A stretch of DNA of 49,530 bases, from NCBI RefSeq assembly GCF_021440345.1, contig NZ_JAKCNS010000008.1, forward strand, positions 1 through 49,530. Direction: 5' to 3'. How positions within the stretch are numbered: position 1 is the stretch's first letter; each line of letters starts with the position of its first letter. Source of the DNA: Kluyvera intermedia (GTDB taxonomy: Bacteria; Pseudomonadota; Gammaproteobacteria; Enterobacterales; Enterobacteriaceae). The notes below the pieces were generated by a model. The model saw only the letters and a program-made list of their open reading frames with translations, searched no databases and was not told the DNA's origin. Positions 26,163 through 37,906 of this stretch are shown piece by piece. A program made the position numbers and the translations under genes.

Positions 26163-27524
26163 CTAGCTGTTATGCGGATTTCGAGTGGATTCTCCCGTGA
26201 AATTGCGCATCAGCAGACCATACTCCAGTTCGATATCTTCCGGCACGGGAATCCATACGGTGTGACCGTCGCCCGGTGCGACCGGTTTCGCGACGCCTTT
26301 GGCATCTTCCATCTGCTCGAGGCTGAAGTTGACGTTGCCCTGCGGGGTCATCAGTTCCAGATTATCGCCAAGGGCAAATTTGTTTTTCACCGCCACTTCG
26401 GCCATCACGCCTTTGCGCTGGCCGGTAAATTCACCGACAAACTGCTGGCGCTCGGAAACCGAGAAACCGTATTCGTAGTTCTGATAATCGTCATGCGTGT
26501 GGCGACGCAGGAAACCTTCGGTGTAACCACGGTGGGCGAGATTTTCCAGCGTTTCCAGCAGGTTGGTATCAAATGGTTTACCGGCAGCGGCATCATCAAT
26601 CGCTTTACGATAGACCTGCGCGGTGCGGGCGCAGTAGTAGTGCGATTTGGTGCGGCCTTCGATTTTCAGCGAGTGCACGCCCATTTGGGTCAAACGCTCT
26701 ACGTGAGCCACGGCGCGCAGATCTTTTGAGTTCATGATGTAGGTGCCGTGTTCGTCTTCAAAGGCGGTCATGTACTCGCCCGGACGTTTGGCCTCTTCCA
26801 GCATAAACACCTGATCGGTCGGGGCGCCAACGCCGAGAGTTGGCTCAACGTTCTGCACCGGAATCGGTTCGTATTTGTGGACGATATTGCCGATATCGTC
26901 TTCTTTGCCTTCCTGAACGTTGTATTCCCAGCGGCAGGCGTTGGTGCAGGTGCCCTGGTTCGGGTCACGTTTGTTGATGTAGCCAGACAGCAGGCAGCGG
27001 CCGGAGTAGGCCATACACAGCGCGCCGTGGACGAAGATTTCAATCTCCATGCCCGGCACCTGGCTGCGGATCTCTTCAATTTCTTCCAGCGACAGTTCGC
27101 GGGAGAGGATCACGCGAGTCAGGCCCATCTGTTTCCAGAATTTTACCGTAGCCCAGTTGACGGCGTTCGCCTGCACGGACAGGTGAATATCCATGTCAGG
27201 GAAGTTTTCGCGTACCAGCATAATCAGCCCTGGATCGGACATAATCAGCGCATCCGGCCCCATATCCACCACCGGCTTCAAATCACGAATAAAGGTTTTC
27301 AGCTTGGCGTTATGCGGCGCAATGTTGACCACCACATAGAATTTTTTACCCAATTCGTGGGCTTCGTTGATGCCGAGCTGCAGATTTTCGTGATTGAATT
27401 CGTTGTTACGCACGCGCAGCGAGTAGCGCGGTTGGCCGGCATAAACAGCATCGGCACCGTAAGCGAAAGCGTAACGCATATTTTTCAGCGTTCCCGCCGG
27501 GGAGAGGAGTTCCGGTTTAAACAT
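26163..27524 (-). CDS. trhP: tRNA 5-hydroxyuridine prephenate-dependent hydroxylase (U32 peptidase family)
   Basis: 453 residues from the ATG at 27524 (MFKPELLSPAGTLKNMRYAF), identical in length to E. coli YegQ/TrhP; the frame is open 12 codons upstream but that start is less likely. Collagenase-like U32 family, with the Cys-rich signature MEIEIFVHGALCMAYSGRCL and a further cysteine pair at GTCTNACRWEY. TrhP (YegQ) with prephenate makes 5-hydroxyuridine at the tRNA wobble position. It lies just upstream of cyaR. Synonym yegQ. Confidence 0.96.
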   Translation of the reverse strand: MFKPELLSPAGTLKNMRYAFAYGADAVYAGQPRYSLRVRNNEFNHENLQLGINEAHELGKKFYVVVNIAPHNAKLKTFIRDLKPVVDMGPDALIMSDPGLIMLVRENFPDMDIHLSVQANAVNWATVKFWKQMGLTRVILSRELSLEEIEEIRSQVPGMEIEIFVHGALCMAYSGRCLLSGYINKRDPNQGTCTNACRWEYNVQEGKEDDIGNIVHKYEPIPVQNVEPTLGVGAPTDQVFMLEEAKRPGEYMTAFEDEHGTYIMNSKDLRAVAHVERLTQMGVHSLKIEGRTKSHYYCARTAQVYRKAIDDAAAGKPFDTNLLETLENLAHRGYTEGFLRRHTHDDYQNYEYGFSVSERQQFVGEFTGQRKGVMAEVAVKNKFALGDNLELMTPQGNVNFSLEQMEDAKGVAKPVAPGDGHTVWIPVPEDIELEYGLLMRNFTGESTRNPHNS

Positions 27525-27637
27525 GATTTTCTCGTTCTGATGACAGGTCAGATTCGCCACACCTGATGCGGCGAGTTGGGGAGTGTCCCCACTTTAAGGG
27601 CGGGCATTGTAGCGCTGTGCAGAGGTGAGGTAAAGTG

Positions 27638-27663
27638 CCGGGTGGCTGTCAGCGGCCACCCGG
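27638..27663 (-). terminator. Terminator after yegP
   Basis: Perfect 9-bp GC-rich stem (27638-27646 with 27655-27663), followed on the minus strand by CACTTTACC. It lies just past the yegP stop and before yegQ. Confidence 0.6.
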
Positions 27664-27678
27664 TGGGGTATCTACCTA

Positions 27679-28011
27679 TCAGGTGTTATCTTTTACGGTC
27701 TCGCTGGCACCGTTAGTTTTCACCGAAGCGATGCCTTTATCGCGCGAGGCTTCGCTGGCGTACAGCTGGCTGGTGCCAATCACCTGGTGATTACCGGCTT
27801 TGAGATTGAAATGGAATTTACCGTTGGTCGCCGTTTTCTTCTCGTAGCGCTCGTCCAGCGGACTGTTGGTGCGCACCGAGGCGATGCCGTTTTCCGCCGA
27901 CGCTCTGGTGGTGTACAGCTCGCTGGTAAGGATGATTTCGCCGTTGCCTGCTTTCAGGACGAAACGAAACTGGTCGTTACTGCTTTTACTTAACTCAAAC
28001 CAACCCGCCAT
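27679..28011 (-). CDS. yegP: YegP, tandem DUF1508 protein
   Basis: 110 residues, the same length as E. coli YegP. It consists of two repeated ~50-residue DUF1508 modules: WFELSKSSNDQFRFVLKAG...TSELYTTRASAENGIASV, then KFHFNLKAGNHQVIGTSQLY...GIASV. It is a small soluble protein of unknown biochemical role. It precedes baeR's 3' end with no overlap and is probably expressed alone. Confidence 0.93.
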   Translation of the reverse strand: MAGWFELSKSSNDQFRFVLKAGNGEIILTSELYTTRASAENGIASVRTNSPLDERYEKKTATNGKFHFNLKAGNHQVIGTSQLYASEASRDKGIASVKTNGASETVKDNT

Positions 28012-28109
28012 GATGACTCCTTGATGAAATTGAAGTGGTTAGAAGTATTGGCTGACTGTATGAGTATGGGGGATATTTGCGCAGATGCTAATAATGAGGC
28101 GAGAGAAAG

Positions 28110-28131
28110 AGAGCGACCGTGAGGCCGCTCT
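28110..28131 (-). terminator. Terminator of the mdtABCD-baeSR operon
   Basis: On the minus strand AGAGCGGCC-TCAC-GGTCGCTCT (one G-T pair) is followed by CTTTCTCTC. It starts nine bases beyond the baeR stop. Confidence 0.7.
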
Positions 28132-28140
28132 AAACAGGGG

Positions 28141-28863
28141 TTACGCCATCCGGCAGGCGTCGGCCTCCCAGCGGTAGCCTACGCCGTATACGGCGCGGAT
28201 AAACGACTGCTCGGCGTCAAGCGACTCGAGCTTGCGGCGCAGGTTTTTAATGTGGCTATCGATGGTGCGGTCGGTCACTACGCGATAGTCGTCGTACAGG
28301 TGATTGAGCAACTGCTCGCGGGAGAACACTTTTCCCGGCTCCTGCGACAGGGTTTTCAGCAGACGAAACTCAGCTGGAGTCAGATCCAGAAGGCGGTCAC
28401 GCCACGAGGCCTGGAAGCGGTTTTCGTCGACGATAAGCGGGCTTTGTTCGTCCAGCGCCTGCAGCTCCTGGCGCGGCTTGCAGCGACGCAAAATGGTTTT
28501 CACGCGCGCCACCACTTCGCGCGGGCTGTACGGCTTACAGATATAGTCGTCGGCGCCAATTTCCAGCCCCAGCAGACGGTCAATCTCTTCAATTTTAGCC
28601 GTCACCATCACGATAGGAACGTCGGAGAAGCGGCGAATTTCCCGGCACAGCGTCAGGCCGTCGGTACCCGGCAGCATTAAATCCAGCAGGATCAGATTCG
28701 GCGGTGACTGATGGACATACGGCAGCACTTTATCGCCGTGGTTAATTAACGTCGGTGCATAGTGCGCGGCCAGCAGATAGTCGATGAGCAGTTGTCCCAG
28801 TTTGGGTTCATCTTCCACAATTAAAATGCGTGGGGCGTTCTCATCAATCGGTAACTCGGTCAT
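28141..28863 (-). CDS. baeR: Envelope-stress response regulator BaeR
   Basis: 240 residues. Receiver domain (~12-125) with the acidic pocket LIVEDEP and phospho-acceptor Asp61 ([10 protein letters not shown]). OmpR/PhoB-type winged helix (~135-235). In E. coli BaeR activates mdtABCD-baeSR, acrD and spy in response to indole, flavonoids and other envelope damage. The start overlaps the baeS stop (ATGA). It is the last gene of the six-gene operon. Confidence 0.97.
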   Translation of the reverse strand: MTELPIDENAPRILIVEDEPKLGQLLIDYLLAAHYAPTLINHGDKVLPYVHQSPPNLILLDLMLPGTDGLTLCREIRRFSDVPIVMVTAKIEEIDRLLGLEIGADDYICKPYSPREVVARVKTILRRCKPRQELQALDEQSPLIVDENRFQASWRDRLLDLTPAEFRLLKTLSQEPGKVFSREQLLNHLYDDYRVVTDRTIDSHIKNLRRKLESLDAEQSFIRAVYGVGYRWEADACRMA

Positions 28864-30287
28864 ATCTCTCTCGGTATTGCGCGTTCCAGCGGTAACTCTA
28901 CTTTAATGCTAACCCCGCCAAAAGGCGAATGCCCGACTTCAAGACGGCCGCCGTGGGCGTCAACGATATTGGCGCAAATTGCCAATCCCAGGCCGGACCC
29001 GCCGCTGGCGCGGTTGCGAGAACCTTCGGTGCGATAGAAGCGTTCGCACAGTTTGCTCAACTGTTCATCGGTAACGCCCGGGCCGCTGTCGGCAAATTCC
29101 ATCACGATGTGCTGAGAATCGAGCACCGTGCGAATCAGCACCTGGCCGCCGCTATCGGTGTAGCGCAGGCTGTTTTCCAGCAGGTTGTTGAAAAGCTGCA
29201 TCAGACGGTCGGGATCGCCGAAGACCGTGGCATTTTCCGCCAGCGCCAGGTTCAGCGTCAGCCCGCGGCTGGCTAGGCGTTCGCGGAAGGCATCGGCGGC
29301 GATTTCCAGCAGCGAAATAATATCCACCGGTGATTTCTGGTAGGCCAGCGCTCCTTCATCGGACATGGACAGCTGATGTAAATCGTTGACCAGCTTGGTG
29401 AGCGTAGCAACTTCCGCCTGCAACGAGGTCACCGATTCCGGGGTGAATTTGCGGACGCCGTCCTGAATGGCTTCCAGCTCACCGCGCAGTACCGCCAGCG
29501 GGGTGCGGAGCTCATGGGAGATATCAGCCATTAAATCGCGGCGCATCTGCTGGTTTTTCTCCAGCGTACTGGCGAGCTGGTTGAAATCCTGCGCCAGCTT
29601 GCCCAGCTCATCACCGCTGGTGACCGGCACGCGGGTCGAGAAATCGCCCGCCGCCAGTTTATGGGTGCCTTCGACCAACCGTCGCACCGGGGCGATAAGC
29701 CCGCGTGCCAGCGGGAAGGTGGCAAGGGCAGCGAGCAGCGTTGCCAGCGCGACGATAAGCCAACTGGTGCGGCGCTGCTGTTTATCGAAATTAATATCGG
29801 TATTGCGGGTTAACCGTTCGACCGGCGAAGCAATGACCGCACCAACCTCCATACCGTTAACGATAATGCCGCGTCGGGAGCCATCGTGCGGCACCGCTTC
29901 TCGCGGGCCGACCAGCACGCGGGCGTTTTGATCGACTACCCAAAACTGGGTGCGCCAGCCGTGCGGCGGCATGCCTGGGCCAGGAGGCCCCGGTGGGCCG
30001 GGCGGCTGCTTATCTTCATTATTGTCATGCTCAAACGAACGCAGGATCTGGAAGATAAAGCGGTCGTTATTGCGCAAAAAACGCCAGTTCCCATGTTGCT
30101 CATACTGTTCCGCCAGCGCGTCGCTTAGTAGCTGTAGCCGCTGTTCGTTCCCGCGCTTGATATAGTCAATAAAGCCGCGCTCAAAGCTGATGCGCACCGC
30201 CCAATGCATGCTGATCAGCAGCACAATACAGGTGGCTAGAATGGCGATAAACAGTTTGCCGGAGATCCCCGGGCGCCATAATTTCAC
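28860..30287 (-). CDS. baeS: Envelope-stress sensor kinase BaeS
   Basis: 475 residues. First membrane segment ~12-32, periplasmic domain ~33-172, second segment ~174-195, HAMP (~196-248), HisKA with phospho-acceptor His258 ([14 protein letters not shown]) and an HATPase_c domain with GGSGLGLAI. Length exceeds E. coli BaeS (467) by eight, accounted for by an expanded proline/glycine tract at residues 94-105 in the periplasmic domain ([11 protein letters not shown]). Three bases separate it from mdtD. Confidence 0.97.
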   Translation of the reverse strand: MKLWRPGISGKLFIAILATCIVLLISMHWAVRISFERGFIDYIKRGNEQRLQLLSDALAEQYEQHGNWRFLRNNDRFIFQILRSFEHDNNEDKQPPGPPGPPGPGMPPHGWRTQFWVVDQNARVLVGPREAVPHDGSRRGIIVNGMEVGAVIASPVERLTRNTDINFDKQQRRTSWLIVALATLLAALATFPLARGLIAPVRRLVEGTHKLAAGDFSTRVPVTSGDELGKLAQDFNQLASTLEKNQQMRRDLMADISHELRTPLAVLRGELEAIQDGVRKFTPESVTSLQAEVATLTKLVNDLHQLSMSDEGALAYQKSPVDIISLLEIAADAFRERLASRGLTLNLALAENATVFGDPDRLMQLFNNLLENSLRYTDSGGQVLIRTVLDSQHIVMEFADSGPGVTDEQLSKLCERFYRTEGSRNRASGGSGLGLAICANIVDAHGGRLEVGHSPFGGVSIKVELPLERAIPREI

Positions 30288-30290
30288 GAT

Positions 30291-31703
30291 TTACTCCTTC
30301 AATTTGCGTCGGGCGATAACCACGTTCTTGCTGGTGTCGTCCGGCACTCGCGCGAACACGAGGGCTGGAAGCGCAATAATCACGGCCATACATAAATAGG
30401 TGTACATAAATACGTGGTGCGTGGCGGCGCTGCCAATTGCGATATGCTGCTGGCCAAACATCCCCAGCAGGATCCCGGCGATAGTGACGCCGATACTCAT
30501 CGACAGTTGCATAATCATCGACAGCAGGCTATTGCCGCTGCTGGCATGCTCGTCTGGCAGATCTTTTAGCGTCAGGGTATTCATCGAGGAGAAACGGCTG
30601 GAGTTGACCATGCCCTGGATAAACAGCACCACCGGCAGCGCGTAGTACCAGCCGGCCAGCGCGGTGAACATAAAGACAAGGCTGATGAGGGCAAGGCCGA
30701 AGGTGCTGAACACCAGCACGTGACGATAGCCAAAGCGGTTAACCACCTGTACTACGATGCGCTTCATGCCCATGCTGCCGAGCACCATCGGGATCATCAT
30801 TAACCCCGCGTGAAACGGCGTGAAGCCGAGACCAATCTGCATAAACACCGGCGTGATAAACGGCAGCATGCCGCTACCGATACGCCCGGCGAAGCTCCCG
30901 GCTAGCCCCAGTGAGAAGGTTGGCGTATTGAATAGCTTGAGGCTAAACAGCGCGCCCTCGTTACCGTAGGCGTGCCACAGATACATCAGGATGGAAACGA
31001 CGCCGATAGCCACCAGCGCGCTCATCATTAACGGTGAAATGCCTAAGCCTTTTTGCCCATCGAGCGCCAGCGTCAGCGTCGCCATACCCAGCGCGAGAAC
31101 GATAAACCCTGAAATATCAAAGCGCCGGGTTTGTACCGTGTAGTTGGGCATCAGCACCAGCGTGGCGATACAGCCGATGATGCCGACGGGAATGTTAATC
31201 AGGAAGATCCAGTGCCACGAGGCGTATTCAACCAGAATCCCGCCCAGCGCTGGGCCTAGCAGCGGGCCAATCTGGCCGGGCAGGGTGACGAAGGTCATTG
31301 CCGCCATGTATTGTTCGCGAGGCACAATTTTCATCACCGTCAGCCTGCCGACGGGCACCATCATCGCGCCGCCGATCCCCTGTAATACGCGGGCCATCAC
31401 CAGCTCGTTTAGCGTGCTGGAAAGTGAGCAGAACAGCGAACCGAGGGTAAACAGGATAATGGCGGTGAAAAAGATATTGCGCACGCCGACCCGGTCGGCC
31501 AGCCAGCCGCTGGCGGGCAGCATCACGGCGACGGTCAGCACATAGGAGACCACCACCATATGCATGTGCAGCGGGCTCTCCCCCAGGCTTAGCGCCATGG
31601 AGGGGAGGGCGGTGTTGACGATGGTGGTGTCCAGCGATTGCATGAAAAAGCCGAACGCCACGATCCACAGTTGCCAGCGAACGTTGGCGGGAAGTTCAGT
31701 CAT
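30291..31703 (-). CDS. mdtD: MdtD, MFS transporter of the DHA2 (14-TM) family
   Basis: 470 residues with ~14 hydrophobic segments. MFS landmarks: [18 protein letters not shown] (motif A, ~55) and [14 protein letters not shown] (motif C-like, ~113). In E. coli MdtD is dispensable for MdtABC drug export and has been linked to citrate efflux under iron stress. Part of the mdtABCD-baeSR operon, two bases after mdtC. Confidence 0.95.
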   Translation of the reverse strand: MTELPANVRWQLWIVAFGFFMQSLDTTIVNTALPSMALSLGESPLHMHMVVVSYVLTVAVMLPASGWLADRVGVRNIFFTAIILFTLGSLFCSLSSTLNELVMARVLQGIGGAMMVPVGRLTVMKIVPREQYMAAMTFVTLPGQIGPLLGPALGGILVEYASWHWIFLINIPVGIIGCIATLVLMPNYTVQTRRFDISGFIVLALGMATLTLALDGQKGLGISPLMMSALVAIGVVSILMYLWHAYGNEGALFSLKLFNTPTFSLGLAGSFAGRIGSGMLPFITPVFMQIGLGFTPFHAGLMMIPMVLGSMGMKRIVVQVVNRFGYRHVLVFSTFGLALISLVFMFTALAGWYYALPVVLFIQGMVNSSRFSSMNTLTLKDLPDEHASSGNSLLSMIMQLSMSIGVTIAGILLGMFGQQHIAIGSAATHHVFMYTYLCMAVIIALPALVFARVPDDTSKNVVIARRKLKE

Positions 31704-31705
31704 GG

Positions 31706-34700
31706 TTATTCCGTTACCGATTGTCGTGGTTGACGCGAAAAACGCAGACGTAGGCTCTCGAAGAACAGATAAACCACCGGGGTGGTGTAAAGGGTCAGTA
31801 ACTGGCTCATCGCCAGCCCCCCTACAATGGTAATCCCCAGCGGTTGACGCAGTTCCGACCCATCGCCACTGGAGATAACCAGCGGCAGTGCACCAAACAG
31901 CGCCGCCAGCGTGGTCATCATTATCGGGCGAAAACGCAGCAGACAGGCCTGGAAAATCGCCTCTTCCGGCGGCAGGTTGCCGTTACGCTGCGCCTCAAGG
32001 GCGAAGTCGATCATCATGATGGCATTTTTCTTCACAATGCCAATTAATAGCATGATCCCAATGAGGGCGATTAGGCTAAACGGGGCACCGAAGAGCTCCA
32101 GCGCCAGCAGCGCGCCAACGCCTGCGGACGGCAGGGTAGAGAGAATAGTCAGCGGGTGGACGTAGCTCTCGTACAAAATACCCAGCACGATATAGACCGT
32201 GGCGATAGCGGCAATGATCAGGATAACCTGCGAGTTCATTGTATCCTGGAACACCTGCGCCGTGCCGGCGAAGGAACCGCGCACCGTTGGTGGCACGCCA
32301 AGCTGGGTCATCGTACGGGTGATGGCGTCGCTGGCTTCCGAGAGCGATTTGCCGGTCGGCAGGTTAAAGGAGACCGTGGACGCAGCCGATAGCCCCTGAT
32401 GGTTCACCGACAGCGGCGCGTTGGCCGGCTGCCATTTGGCGAAATAAGACAGCGGAATGGCTTTGCCGTCGTTATTAATCACGAACATTTTATCCAGCGC
32501 GCTGACGTCCTGGGTGTAAACAGGATCAACCTGCATCACCACTTTGTACTGATTAAGCGGTTGATAGATGGTGGAAATCTGTCGCTGACCGAAGGCGTTG
32601 TTGAGCAGGCTGTTGGCCTCTTCGACGCTAATTCCCAGCCGCGACATAGTTTCCCGGTCATAGACCAGATCCATCTCGGCGCCGTTGTCCTGCTGATCCG
32701 AGTTGACGTCGGCAAGTTCTGGCAGCGCAGCCAGCGCTTTGCGGATTTTCGGCTCCCACTCGCGAAGGGCGCTTAAATCATCAGAAAGCAGGGTGTACTG
32801 ATAGCTGGCGTTGGACTGACGGCCGCCGACGCGAATATCCTGAACCGCCATTAAGAACAGGTTGGCACCGGGTTCTTTAGCGAGCTTCTTACGCAACCGG
32901 TCGATGATCTGCTGCGCCGTCTCGTGACGCTGGTCGCGAGATTTCAAGGTAATGAACATCATCCCACTGTTGACGCGCGAGCCGCCGGTAAAGCCGGTGA
33001 CGTTATTGACCGCCGGATCTTCACGAATGATCTTCATAAAGTCCTGCAATTTGCCGCGCATCGCCTGGAAGGAGATGCTCTGATCGGCCTGGATTCCGCC
33101 CATCAGCACCCCGGTGTCCTGCTCCGGGAAGAAAGTTTTCGGAATCGAAATATAGAGCCAGACGTTGAGTGCAATCGTACCGAGGAACACCACGCCGACC
33201 AGTCTTGCGTGGTTGAGAACCCAGCGCAACGATTTGCCGTAACCCTGCTGCATGGCGACCAGCAAACGCCCCAGACCTTTGTTGCGGGTAGGCGTATGCG
33301 GACGGCTGGATTTCAGCATCCAGCCGCACATCATCGGCGTTAGCGTCAGCGACACCGCCAGCGAAATGCCGATAGCCACCGACAGCGTGACGGCGAATTC
33401 CCGCAGCAGCCTGCCGGGCAAGCCGCCCATCAGCAGCAGCGGCAGGAATACCGCCACCAGCGACACGCTCATCGACAGAACGGTAAAGCCCACTTCACGG
33501 CTACCCTGTAGCGCCGCCTGCAGCGGCTTCATGCCGGCTTCCAGATGGCGAGAGATATTTTCCAGCACCACGATGGCGTCATCGACCACAAAGCCGGTGG
33601 CGATGGTCAACGCCATTAGCGACAGGTTGTTGAGGCTAAATCCGCACAGGTACATGGCGGCAAAGGTGCCGATTAACGACACCGGAACCGCCACCGCCGG
33701 GATCAGCGTTGCGCGCCCCGAACGCAGGAACAGGAATACGACGAGGATAACCAGCGCCACCGAAATGACCAGCGTCTGCTCCACTTCTTCCAGCGATGCG
33801 CGAATGGTCGGCGAGCGATCCTGGGCAATTTGCAGGTCGATAGCGGCGGGAATAGTTTGCTGTAGCGCCGGTAGTTCGGCGCGAATGCTATCAACGGTCT
33901 GGATGATGTTGGCTTCCGGCAGCTTGCGGATCATCAGCAAAATCGCCGGTTTGGCGTTGGTCATCCCGGCGTTACGCACATCCTGCACCGAGTCGGTGAT
34001 GTTTGCCACGTCGCTCAGGCGTACCGCCGCGCCGTTGTTGTAGTGAATAATCAGCGGTTTATACTCCGCCGCTTTTTTCAGCTCATCGTTGGTCTGCACC
34101 TGCCAGCGGTGCGCGTTATCTTCAATTGCCCCCTGCGGCTTACGCACGTTGGCGTTGCTGATGGCGGTACGTACCGCATCCAGCGACACGCCCTGGTTAA
34201 ACAGCGCCTGCGGATTGAGATCGACGCGCACGGCCGGTAGGGAGCTGCCGCCCACGTCCACGTCGCCAACGCCGTCAATCTGCGCGATGTTCTGCGCAAG
34301 CTGGGTGGAGGCAAAATCGTACAGCTCGCCCTGGGAGTAGGTATCCGAGGTGAGCGTGAGGATCATGATGGGCGCATCGGATGGATTCGCCTTGCGATAG
34401 GTCGGACGGCTCGGCATGCCGCTTGGCAGCAGGTTCTGCGCGGCATTGATCGCCGCCTGCACATCGCGCGCCGCGCCGTTGATATCGCGGTCGAAGTTAA
34501 ACTCGAGAATGATACGCGTACTGCCCAGCGAGCTGCTGGAGGTCATTTCGTTGACCCCGGCAATGCGCCCAAGCGAACGTTCAAGCGGCGTGGCAACCGA
34601 CGATGCCATGGTCTCCGGCGAAGCCCCGGGCAGCGAGGCGCTGACCATGATAACCGGGAAGTCTACCTGCGGCAGCGGGGCGACCGGCAGCAGCCGAAAG

Positions 34701-34783
34701 CCCAGAATGCCGCACAGGGTAATGGCGAGCGAAATCAGGATCGTCGCCACCGGACGGTAGATGAAGAGCGCAAAGAATTTCAC
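31706..34783 (-). CDS. mdtC: MdtC, RND efflux pump subunit
   Basis: 1025 residues, the E. coli length. RND inner-membrane pump with 12 membrane segments and two large periplasmic loops. Conserved TM4 proton-relay aspartates in [16 protein letters not shown], and the TM10-11 motif [19 protein letters not shown]. It forms a B2C heterotrimer with MdtB. In E. coli the pump exports bile salts, novobiocin and others via TolC. It directly abuts mdtB. Confidence 0.97.
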   Translation of the reverse strand: MKFFALFIYRPVATILISLAITLCGILGFRLLPVAPLPQVDFPVIMVSASLPGASPETMASSVATPLERSLGRIAGVNEMTSSSSLGSTRIILEFNFDRDINGAARDVQAAINAAQNLLPSGMPSRPTYRKANPSDAPIMILTLTSDTYSQGELYDFASTQLAQNIAQIDGVGDVDVGGSSLPAVRVDLNPQALFNQGVSLDAVRTAISNANVRKPQGAIEDNAHRWQVQTNDELKKAAEYKPLIIHYNNGAAVRLSDVANITDSVQDVRNAGMTNAKPAILLMIRKLPEANIIQTVDSIRAELPALQQTIPAAIDLQIAQDRSPTIRASLEEVEQTLVISVALVILVVFLFLRSGRATLIPAVAVPVSLIGTFAAMYLCGFSLNNLSLMALTIATGFVVDDAIVVLENISRHLEAGMKPLQAALQGSREVGFTVLSMSVSLVAVFLPLLLMGGLPGRLLREFAVTLSVAIGISLAVSLTLTPMMCGWMLKSSRPHTPTRNKGLGRLLVAMQQGYGKSLRWVLNHARLVGVVFLGTIALNVWLYISIPKTFFPEQDTGVLMGGIQADQSISFQAMRGKLQDFMKIIREDPAVNNVTGFTGGSRVNSGMMFITLKSRDQRHETAQQIIDRLRKKLAKEPGANLFLMAVQDIRVGGRQSNASYQYTLLSDDLSALREWEPKIRKALAALPELADVNSDQQDNGAEMDLVYDRETMSRLGISVEEANSLLNNAFGQRQISTIYQPLNQYKVVMQVDPVYTQDVSALDKMFVINNDGKAIPLSYFAKWQPANAPLSVNHQGLSAASTVSFNLPTGKSLSEASDAITRTMTQLGVPPTVRGSFAGTAQVFQDTMNSQVILIIAAIATVYIVLGILYESYVHPLTILSTLPSAGVGALLALELFGAPFSLIALIGIMLLIGIVKKNAIMMIDFALEAQRNGNLPPEEAIFQACLLRFRPIMMTTLAALFGALPLVISSGDGSELRQPLGITIVGGLAMSQLLTLYTTPVVYLFFESLRLRFSRQPRQSVTE

Positions 34784-37700
34784 TTACGCTTCCTCTTCAC
34801 GGCGTGGGAACCGGCTTTTCAGGTACAGCGACAGGCGGTCGAACAGCAGATAGATAACCGGCGTGGTGAATAACGTCAGTACCTGGCTGACCAGCAGACC
34901 GCCCACCATGCCGATCCCCAGCGGACGCCGTAACTCTGCGCCAACCCCGGTACTTAACATCAGCGGCAGCGCGCCAAGGAGCGCCGCCAGCGTGGTCATC
35001 AGAATCGGGCGAAAACGCAGCAGACAGGCCTGGTAAATGGCCTCGCGCGGTTCCATGCCTTGTTCGCGCTCGGCCGCCAGTGCAAAGTCGATCATCATGA
35101 TCGCGTTCTTCTTCACGATACCAATAAGCAAGATGATGCCGATGATGGCAATCACGTCCAGCTCGCTGCCCGAAATCATCAACGCCAGCAGCGCGCCGAC
35201 GCCCGCGGTTGGCAGCGTCGACAGGATGGTTATCGGGTGGATAAAGCTTTCATACAGCACCCCGAGCACGATGTACATCGCCACGACGGCGGCTACCACC
35301 AGCCAGATAGTGCTGCTCAGCGCCGACTGGAAGGCGAGGGTGCTGCCCTGGAGTTCGGTGCGAATATCCGTCGGGAAGTTCAGCGATTTTTCCGCATCCT
35401 GGATCGACTGCACCGCATCGCCCAGCGAATAGCCATTCGGTACGTTGAACGAGATGGTGGTCACCGGGAACTGATCGAGATGGTTAATCGACAGCGGCGC
35501 AAAGCGCTGCTCGATTTTGGCAATCGCGGTGAGCGGGACGATTCCGCCATCGCTACTGGTCAGGCGGATGTTATCCAGCGCCGCCAGCCCTGGTGTCGCG
35601 CGGGTATCATGCTCCAGCACCACGCGATACTGGTTCGCCTGGGTGTAGATGGTGGAAATCAAACGCTGGCCGAAGGCGTTATACAGTGCATTATCGACGT
35701 CGGCCATGGAAATGCCCAGACGGCTGGCGCTGTCGCGATCGACGTTTACAAAGGCCACCAGCCCCTGATCCTGCCAGTCGCTGCTGACGTCGGAGAGCTG
35801 CGGCTGCGCCTGTAGCTGGGTCATCAGCTGCGGCACCCATTGGCTCAGCGCATCCAGCGAGTTGGCCTGCAGCGTAAACTGATACTGCGTGCGGCTAACG
35901 GTGGTGTCGATGGTAAGATCCTGCGTCGGCTGCAGATACAGTTCGACGCCGGGAATACGCGCCACCGACTGTTGCAGACGGTTAATGACGGTTTGTACCC
36001 GGTCATCACGGTCGCTTAGCGGTTTCAGGTTAATTTGCAGACGTGCGCTGTTGAGCGCCGGGTTGGTACCGTCCACGCCAACAAACGAGGTTAGGCTCTC
36101 CACCGCCGGATCTTTCAAAATCGCATCGGCCACCGTCTGCTGGCGCTGCGCCATGCTGGTGAACGACACCGACTGCGGCGCCTGAAGCGTGCCCTGGATA
36201 ATGCCGTTATCCTGAATCGGGAAGAAGCCTTTCGGAATGGTGACCCACAGAATAACCGACAGAGCCAGTGTCCCCAGCGCCACGCTCAACGTCAGCCATG
36301 GATGGTTTAATACGCGGGCCAGCCAATGGCCGTAAACGGCAATCACCCGCTCGAAGAAACGCTCGCTGGCGCGTGAGAAGCGGTTTTGTTTGCGCAGCGA
36401 TTCATGGCTCAGCATGCGTGCGCACATCATTGGCGTCAGGGTAAGCGAAACAATGGCCGAGATAAGAATAGCCACCGCAAGGGTGATAGCAAACTCGCGG
36501 AACAGGCGGCCGATAATATCGCCCATAAACAGCAGCGGGATCAGCACCGCAATCAGCGACAGGGTCAGAGAGATGATGGTAAAGCCAATTTCACCCGCGC
36601 CTTTTAGCGCCGCGGCCATCGGTTTCTCGCCTTTTTCGATATAGCGCGAAATGTTTTCAATCACCACGATAGCGTCATCGACCACAAACCCGGTGGCAAT
36701 GGTCAGCGCCATCAGCGTCAGGTTGTTGATGGAGAAGTCGAGGAATACCATCACCGCGAAGGTGCCGACCAGCGACAGCGGTACGGCCACGCCGGGAATG
36801 ATGGTCGCCGGCACGTTGCGCAGGAACAGATAGATGATCATCACCACCAGCGCAATCGCCAGCATCAGCTCAAACTGGGTGTCGGAGACCGAGGCGCGAA
36901 TGTTGGTGGTACGGTCAGAAAGTACTTCCACTTTGACGGATTTTGGCAGGCTCTCGGTCAGCTGCGGCAGCATTTGACGAATACTGTCGGCGGTTGAAAT
37001 GATGTTGGCGCCCGGCTGGCGCTGCACGTTCATCACGATAGCCTGTTTTTTATTGGCCCATGCGCCAAGCCAGGTGTTCTCGGCTCCTTGCTCAATGGTC
37101 GCCACATCGCCTAAGCGAATGGGCGCACCGTTTTTGTAGGCAATAATCAGCTGGCGATATTCCTGCGCCGACTGCATCTGGTCGTTGGCGGAAAGCGTAA
37201 CCGCGCGCGTTGGGCCGTCGAGGCTACCTTTAGCCGAGTTGACGTTGGCGCTGGTGATGGCGGTGCGAATATTTTCACTGGTCAGCCCCAGTGCGGCAAT
37301 CGCCTGGGCGTTGAGCTTCACGCGCACGGCGGGACGCTGACCACCGGCGAGCGTCACCAGGCCGACGCCGGAGACCTGGGATATTTTCTGCGCCACGCGC
37401 GTTTCCACCATGTCTTCCACTTCGGTCATCGGCGTGGCGGTGGAGGTGACGGCAAGGGTCATGATCGGCGGATCCGCCGGGTTCACTTTGCTGTAGACCG
37501 GCGGGTTGGGCAGATCGCCTGGCAGCAGATTGGTGGCGGCGTTAATGGCCGCCTGTACTTCCTGCTCGGCAACGTCCAGCGGTAGAGTGAGCTGGAACTG
37601 AAGCGTCACCACCGAGGCCCCGCCGGAGCTTTGCGACGACATCTGTTTTAAGCCGGACATCTGGCCAAACTGGCGCTCCAGCGGCGCGGTGACGGCGGAG

Positions 37701-37906
37701 GTCATCACATCCGGACTCGCACCCGGATAGAGCGTCACCACCTGAATCGTGGGGTAATCCACTTCGGGAAGCGCGGAAACGAGCAGAAAACGATAGCCGA
37801 TGATCCCGGCCAGCAAAATCGCCACCATCAACAAAGTGGTGGCGACAGGACGCATAATAAACAGGCGGGATGGGCCGCCTGTACTGCTCGGCGGTAAAAC
37901 TTGCAT
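34784..37906 (-). CDS. mdtB: MdtB, RND efflux pump subunit
   Basis: 1040 residues, the E. coli length. Same RND plan as Mdt[21 protein letters not shown] with the TM4 aspartates, and [20 protein letters not shown]. In E. coli MdtB is the majority subunit and carries the essential proton-relay residues. The ATG overlaps the mdtA stop by one base, so translation is coupled. Confidence 0.97.
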   Translation of the reverse strand: MQVLPPSSTGGPSRLFIMRPVATTLLMVAILLAGIIGYRFLLVSALPEVDYPTIQVVTLYPGASPDVMTSAVTAPLERQFGQMSGLKQMSSQSSGGASVVTLQFQLTLPLDVAEQEVQAAINAATNLLPGDLPNPPVYSKVNPADPPIMTLAVTSTATPMTEVEDMVETRVAQKISQVSGVGLVTLAGGQRPAVRVKLNAQAIAALGLTSENIRTAITSANVNSAKGSLDGPTRAVTLSANDQMQSAQEYRQLIIAYKNGAPIRLGDVATIEQGAENTWLGAWANKKQAIVMNVQRQPGANIISTADSIRQMLPQLTESLPKSVKVEVLSDRTTNIRASVSDTQFELMLAIALVVMIIYLFLRNVPATIIPGVAVPLSLVGTFAVMVFLDFSINNLTLMALTIATGFVVDDAIVVIENISRYIEKGEKPMAAALKGAGEIGFTIISLTLSLIAVLIPLLFMGDIIGRLFREFAITLAVAILISAIVSLTLTPMMCARMLSHESLRKQNRFSRASERFFERVIAVYGHWLARVLNHPWLTLSVALGTLALSVILWVTIPKGFFPIQDNGIIQGTLQAPQSVSFTSMAQRQQTVADAILKDPAVESLTSFVGVDGTNPALNSARLQINLKPLSDRDDRVQTVINRLQQSVARIPGVELYLQPTQDLTIDTTVSRTQYQFTLQANSLDALSQWVPQLMTQLQAQPQLSDVSSDWQDQGLVAFVNVDRDSASRLGISMADVDNALYNAFGQRLISTIYTQANQYRVVLEHDTRATPGLAALDNIRLTSSDGGIVPLTAIAKIEQRFAPLSINHLDQFPVTTISFNVPNGYSLGDAVQSIQDAEKSLNFPTDIRTELQGSTLAFQSALSSTIWLVVAAVVAMYIVLGVLYESFIHPITILSTLPTAGVGALLALMISGSELDVIAIIGIILLIGIVKKNAIMMIDFALAAEREQGMEPREAIYQACLLRFRPILMTTLAALLGALPLMLSTGVGAELRRPLGIGMVGGLLVSQVLTLFTTPVIYLLFDRLSLYLKSRFPRREEEA

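Noticed and set aside
26748-27566. Long plus-strand open frame (272 codons) opposite yegQ
   Set aside because: It mirrors the codon use of the well-supported yegQ on the other strand, has no family motif, and GC-rich genes often give such shadows.
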